From assembly GCA_947462335.1 (NCBI GenBank), contig OX381714.1:35674025-35738024 (forward strand): 64,000 nt of DNA. Direction: 5' to 3'. The translations under genes and the position numbers were made by a program. The DNA is from Harmothoe impar. Its lineage: Eukaryota; Annelida; Polychaeta; Phyllodocida; Polynoidae. The notes beneath the pieces were generated by a model that was not told where the DNA came from, searched no databases, and saw only the letters and a program-made list of their open reading frames with translations. Numbering within the stretch: the first letter of the stretch is position 1; every line of letters starts with the position of its first letter. Positions 59,474 to 64,000 of this stretch are shown here, piece after piece.

Positions 59474-60417
59474 GCTAACTTGAGTGTTCGGCTGTTCGAT
59501 TGTGTGATTGATGACTTGTGCATATGATGCTTCGATGATACTGTAATAATTGTGTTGTTATTATAAAACATCCATGATTAAGGTCATGATTCGAAGGTAA
59601 ACATAAGCCGGGTGGAAAATGCATAATTGTCAAGAAATGTCTTCGTTGTCTAAACAAAAAAACAAAAAAAACAAAGGGTGTTCATACTTTAAGTAGTATA
59701 ACTGATACTACATACTATGATTCGAACCAAAACTGTACATAATGTTCGATACCTACCTTTATCTCCAAAAATTTTCTTTTTGGACATAACAACTGGTATT
59801 CGGATTTCGAAAGTATATCTATTGTTAAAGATATAAAGGTATATATCGGCTAATATTACTACATTCCTTGGTTATAAGAGTTAATGTCACAACTATGTTG
59901 GTTCCAAGTATTTTTACATAATTCCAATAGTTCACATAATTACCTCTCCTGGGACGGTTCGCCCACTTAAATATTTTCGAGCCATTACTTTTGTGTCATT
60001 CCGTCCTAAAAAGTCACATATTGTGCAATCTCAACTTACCTTAAAATGATTAATGTAGTAACCATTATTATATCTCAACGAAAACCATACAAAACTGTGA
60101 TCACTATAGTTAGAAGTAGTATAGAACATATATTCGTATATATTCATATCTTTATTAAAGATGGATACTCACGTATCTATCCTGTCGTTATAGTGTTAGA
60201 TCTATAAGATCCCTGTTTTGTACATAGAGATGTAAGTGTTGTTTGGTGTAACAGGTAAAATCTAAAATCTATATTTGTACTTTCTACATGTAAGTGTAAA
60301 AACGTATATCGTACCTTCAAATGTACCCCGGTATTGTCATCATGTACACTGATATTATTCTCCCATATTCGAGTATATTATATTATATCAGATGTATTTC
60401 GACCCTAGTTATAATCT
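59474..60417 (+). other. AT-rich 3' untranslated part of the retrotransposon
   Basis: About 940 bases with no frame of note. CpG is scarce, and most of the CpGs present are inside TTCG; TTCGA itself occurs about nine times. It could hold RNA packaging or export signals, but none is recognisable. Confidence 0.7.
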
Positions 60418-60428
60418 GGTGGGGGTGA
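60418..60428 (+). other. Polypurine tract
   Basis: GGTGGGGGTGA immediately precedes the 3' LTR and has two T interruptions. By position it primes plus-strand DNA synthesis. Confidence 0.8.
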
Positions 60429-60949
60429 TGTAGGGGCACGAATAATACGTGTACATATAAGGTCCGTGGAGTCAGAGCGGTAAGTGCCTCCAACGGACAC
60501 TAGGTGGCAACACCTGAGCCATGTCCTTTCGGTTATCCGGTAGCGGAGCCAGGCAGGGCACTCCAGACGGCGCTACGGAGGAGTGCCACGTCGACACTGC
60601 TTGGTCCGCGCTCAGGGTATATAAGAGGCCGAGGTTGGCTACCTCACCAGTTAGTCCTAGGACGAGCTCTGACCCGCACCTTTCGTACCTTCGCTTTGAC
60701 AGGGGCACCTACACCCCTCCCACGTTATGGACTCTGCACCAGCCATGCTGGCACAGAGCTTAACTGTCCGGTATCGCTAATGCTTCGAACTATCGATAGA
60801 ATCCTGTGTGTCTTCGAATGGTTGAAAGACCAAGTGAACCGAGTGAGAAACCTTCGTGTTCTTTTGAGGCTGTGATCGAATAAAGACCTGTTGCATTCAA
60901 ACCGAATTTGGAACCTGTGTTCGTGTTGTACGCATATGAAACCCCTACA
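60429..60949 (+). repeat. 3' LTR (521 bp)
   Basis: Same length and ends as the 5' LTR, differing at two bases (near 60857 and 60861). Its AATAAA at 60879-60884 would polyadenylate the genomic RNA. The CTCF-like CACTAGGTGGCA recurs at 60498-60509. Confidence 0.97.
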
Positions 60950-60953
60950 CTAA
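60950..60953. repeat. Target-site duplication, right copy (CTAA)
   Basis: CTAA directly follows the 3' LTR and equals 48427-48430. Confidence 0.85.
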
Positions 60954-61898
60954 TGTTCATTCTAATTATGTATCAAACATCATACACTTCATATAATATG
61001 AACACAACTAGTGCTTTTCTTGGAATAAAATTGCAAATAATTATGATATATTCTTGAAGGGGAAAGAAGGAGGTGATATAATGGCAAATGGTGGTTTAGA
61101 AGTAGTAGGACACAGATGGGAAGGAATATGACAATCATCTTTACATTGAAAGGACGCAGCATCAGTGGTGGCCATTTCTATATAGAAAGGCAGTCTAGCT
61201 TGGGGTTTGTGGAGTAAAGGTCTGAGGTAGGGGTCAAAATCATGTGATCACAGCAAAACCCTGAGATGAAAGGAGCAAAACTTGTCTGCCCATCATGTCC
61301 CCAGTCAAGACCCCCAGTCAGTTAGGTGGCATTTGATTTTAGTTTTCTTTTATATGAAATGTGAAATTCTGGCATGTCTCTGCTCAGTTGTCTGCGAAGG
61401 ACAGCACTTCAAAGTCTTCTGCCCAATTCTTGATGGAACTGAGATTTGTCTCATAACTTTTGGATATAATATTATATCATAACCTTTGTTCGTTCCTGCC
61501 ATAGATCTAGCCAAGTGGTAAGGCAATGGATATAACTGATAAAGAGTATTACAAGGAACCACTACAGATCAAATAAACCATGAGCATAAACAAATATACA
61601 AGGCTGATACATCCTATACATATATCACTAAATCACATCTCTATACCTATACTGAATTCACATATTATATGATCTATGGGTATGTTTAGCTGCCTTTCCT
61701 CAATACACTGTGCATGTTAATAACCACATTTCCAATAGCTCAATCAAGCAAAGGAAAGATTACCACAAAGTACTAAAATAGGATGATATTGATGTGACCC
61801 CCCCCCCTTCCTTAGGAAGGTTGTGGAGACTACAGCTTCTGATAGTGCTGGCAGCTGGAAGTCTGTCTAGACACTTGGGGATTTGATGGGACAGGGTA
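60954..61898. other. Non-coding DNA right of the retrotransposon
   Basis: AT-rich sequence continuing the host DNA that is broken at 48430. Short frames only. A C9 run lies near 61799-61807. Confidence 0.5.
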
Positions 61899-63325
61899 GG
61901 GTAGATTCACCACTTTCGGACGCTCGTTGGCAGTGCAAACGTGACCCTTTTTCTCTGGCCTACAACTATGTTAATATGCCACATAGAATAATTCTGAGGA
62001 TATATATAGAGAGGGGAGTGTTAAAACATCATAGCCAGCCAATAATTTGCACCTTTTTCAAGGATTTTAGATTAAATATTCCTCATCAAAGTAAGGAAAT
62101 TAATTGTTTCAATTTCACCTGATGTCGGACACTTTAGGTTTCTTCATTTTTATACAAGTAATATTAACTGATATGTTGAAGTAGTACAGTAGGCATGACC
62201 TTATTTATCCAAGGTGTGGATATTACTAAAGGTATTGAGCATATTTACATCTGAAATTAGGGATGTCATCGATATCCCCAGAATCGATACACCGACATTT
62301 ATTCTATTTCGATTATCGCATCGACAAAAGCATCATATCGATACAGTATTTGTAGCACAGATAGCCTAGTAATTTACCTTTCTAAAACTGCAAGAATTGT
62401 GTAAATATTCCATCTAGAACTTGCTTTTTACTCAGTTTAAATATTGTATCCTTTGTAGGCCTAAAATATTGAGGGCAAACTACTTTAGATTATGCTCAAA
62501 GTTCTATCAAATGTTCATCTTATAGAGATTAGTATGAGGAAGGGAATAAATAGATGAGGATACACATTTTCCTATCAGATATTTGCTGTTCTTGTAAAAT
62601 CGAAATAAATCGAAATAATCGAAAAATCGAGACTAAAATAGTGATAATCGAAATCGAAATAAATTGGATGTCAATGACATTCCTATCTGAAATATAGTTT
62701 TAACCACATTGAATCTGTCCCATACCGAAAAAACATACATTCTTCCTTTATATTGACATAAATTGATATATTTTGGTCAATGAAATTTGAGAATGTATTT
62801 CGAGTTATATACATTTAATAATATTTACTGGAACAGTTATAGTATTACCTATTCTGTATTTGTAGCAATGAGAAAGAGCCAGTGCATGGTGCTGTTCGGC
62901 TCATGGTGTAATCATGTCATATATTTAGAAGGTCTTAAAAAAAAGAATTTCCTTGCAATTATTTGTACTTTTATTATATTATAAACTTAAGAATACATAT
63001 ATCTGATTATTTAGGTCTGGATATATCACCAGAGTGTAGATATAATAGCATAATTTACCATGACAGCACCCTGTCCGACATAAGGTGCATGGTAATGATA
63101 CACACTCTGCAACAGATCCTCACCCTGAAACAGGCCAACTTCAGGGCCTGATCAGACACAGATAGAATTTATTTTTATATATGCAATGTCATTGGCTGGT
63201 AAGAAGTACATTTGGATTTTACTGTGATACCCACACATAGGACATAGCATTTATGATATATTACGTTTTTTAATGGTAAAAGTGTCCGACTTAAGGTGTG
63301 TGTCCGTGTCTGGGTGAATCTACCC
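61899..63325. mobile_element. Inverted-repeat DNA element with GGGTAGATTCACC ends, about 1.4 kb
   Basis: GGGTAGATTCACC at 61899-61911 pairs with GGTGAATCTACCC at 63313-63325, the same ends as the MITE at 41688. Related subterminal words recur inside: CACCTGATGTCGGACAC near 62117, TGTCCGACATAAGGTGC near 63073 and TGTCCGACTTAAGGTG at 63283-63298. No transposase frame remains. A second element is nested at 62258-62685. It is probably a non-autonomous relative of an unseen transposon that recognises the GTCGGACA words. Confidence 0.65.
62258..62685. mobile_element. hAT-type MITE, 428 bp, nested
   Basis: The ends TAGGGATGTCA and TGACATTCCTA are imperfect inverted repeats. The element is flanked by a perfect 8-base duplication, TCTGAAAT (62250-62257 and 62686-62693), the size made by hAT transposases. 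The subterminal regions on both sides are crowded with TCGAT, TCGAA and ATCGA words. It inserted into the 61899-63325 element. Confidence 0.85.
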
Positions 63326-64000
63326 TATAGGATAAGGCAGAGAGGGTAGAGGTAGTGGAACTTTCTCTCATTAAAGACCGTCCATCCTGGAACAGTCCAG
63401 GTGTATAGGTAACGACAAACGGGTTGAATATGAGTGTAGTAGGTACGGTTATATGTTGCTTAGATTGATGCTTTAGGGAAGTCACAGTCATGTAGGATAT
63501 TAGTCTGTGTTGTTGTAGGGCTAATGGCGTTAAAATCAATTTTATACACGAATAAATGTGTCCATGTCCGACCATATTGGCACCAGACAACCAAACGAGT
63601 TGACAGAAAAGAGAAGAAAGAGATCATTTTAAACTTTGCTAGGGAAGCCGTATATCCGATCAAGAATATATGGTGATTATGCTATCTGGTATATAGGTGG
63701 TATACCTGCTGGCAGCCGTTGGTCTATTTTGACACAAGAGGAACCAGGGTCGGATAGGAAATGGTAAATGGGAGCGAACATGGGTAGGAGGAGGGCAATC
63801 TTCCTCTCATTAAGGACTGGCCACCCTGGAGCACTCCAGATACCAGGTGGCAGCACCTGAGGTCAGTGTGATTAGATGCCTGTGCCTGTGCCTATTTTAA
63901 CACTTCCCATCTGGCTAGTGCATTAATGCACGTTTCAGTCAAGTATTCACGGTGTAGTAATTGACCTGAAAGGGGCATTACTGGTATCAAATCATATTTG
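63326..64000. other. Non-coding right edge with a diverged short repeat pair
   Basis: CTCTCATTAAAGACCGTCCA (63366) and CTCTCATTAAGGACTGGCCA (63807) begin two similar stretches of about 50 bp that continue through CCTGGA and TCCAG words. The second runs into CCAGGTGGCAGCACCTGAGG (63834-63853), similar to CTAGGTGGCAACACCTGAG in the LTRs. No gene is seen. Confidence 0.45.

Larger units (their letters stand above)
48431..60949 (+). mobile_element. Complete Ty3/gypsy-type LTR retrotransposon with an extra third ORF, 12.5 kb
   Basis: Order: 5' LTR, tRNA-His-type primer site, gag, pol (protease, RT, RNase H, integrase), a 0.6-kb CpG-rich gap, ORF3, about 0.95 kb of AT-rich 3' sequence, polypurine tract, 3' LTR. 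Integrase after RNase H is the Ty3/gypsy (Metaviridae) order. The LTRs differ at 2 of 521 positions, so the insertion is young. At 12.5 kb it is roughly twice a typical Ty3-type element; the surplus is ORF3 and its flanks. No envelope-like frame is seen. Two reading-frame changes (about 54863 and 59093-59099) affect the pol and ORF3 C-termini. TTCGA is strongly enriched across the whole element compared with its flanks. I do not assign the lineage within Ty3/gypsy. Confidence 0.95.

Overview
The window reads as nuclear DNA of a metazoan, most likely a non-vertebrate animal; I cannot fix the phylum. Reasons: about 48 kb of AT-rich DNA with almost no long reading frames, eukaryotic splice and TATA signals, many short inverted-repeat transposons, AT and AG microsatellites, CTCF-like and NF-Y/E2F/YY1-like sites, and one large Ty3/gypsy-type LTR retrotransposon. 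Nothing looks prokaryotic: no operons, no CRISPR, and no rRNA or tRNA gene was recognised.

Layout. 1-12.4 kb: non-coding, with an inverted-repeat element at the left edge (51-835), a GC-rich patch at 4.85-6.4 kb, a 755-bp foldback element (7527-8281) and a small MITE (about 9429-9655). 12.8-22.3 kb: two diverged collinear copies of a 4-5 kb block (about 12.83-17.3 and 18.23-22.2 kb); each copy has MITE insertions the other lacks. 22.3-33.9 kb: non-coding with several inverted-repeat elements. 33.93-34.2 kb: the only convincing host exon, on the minus strand; it encodes a signal peptide and ends in a consensus splice donor, and its gene would continue leftward. 34.2-40.6 kb: GC-rich DNA upstream of that exon with CTCF-like sites, a CRE and strong enrichment of GAGCWGCTC and CTGGAG. 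40.6-48.4 kb: non-coding with MITEs and long AT/AG arrays. 48,431-60,949: a complete 12.5-kb LTR retrotransposon. 60.95-64 kb: non-coding with a 1.4-kb inverted-repeat element that has a hAT-type MITE nested inside it.

The retrotransposon is the centrepiece. It has 521-bp LTRs differing at 2 positions, a 4-bp target duplication (CTAA), a primer site matching tRNA-His, a polypurine tract, gag (coiled coil, capsid-like region, CCHC knuckle) and pol (protease, RT, RNase H, integrase). Beyond pol it carries a third, unrelated frame of about 1.1 kb codons (ORF3), preceded by a CpG-rich interval with E2F-, NF-Y- and YY1-like sites that may be an internal promoter. ORF3 has two zinc-finger-like motifs and reaches a C-terminal coiled coil only by a -1 frame change at a canonical A_AAA_AAC heptamer followed by a possible pseudoknot. 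The integrase C-terminus also sits in the -1 frame, after what looks like a one-base loss, and carries two AT-hooks. Across coding and non-coding parts alike the element is packed with TTCGA, which is rare in the flanking DNA. The ORF3 module plus the TTCGA bias is my best candidate for an undescribed system: an accessory protein of a mobile element and a possible self-recognition motif.
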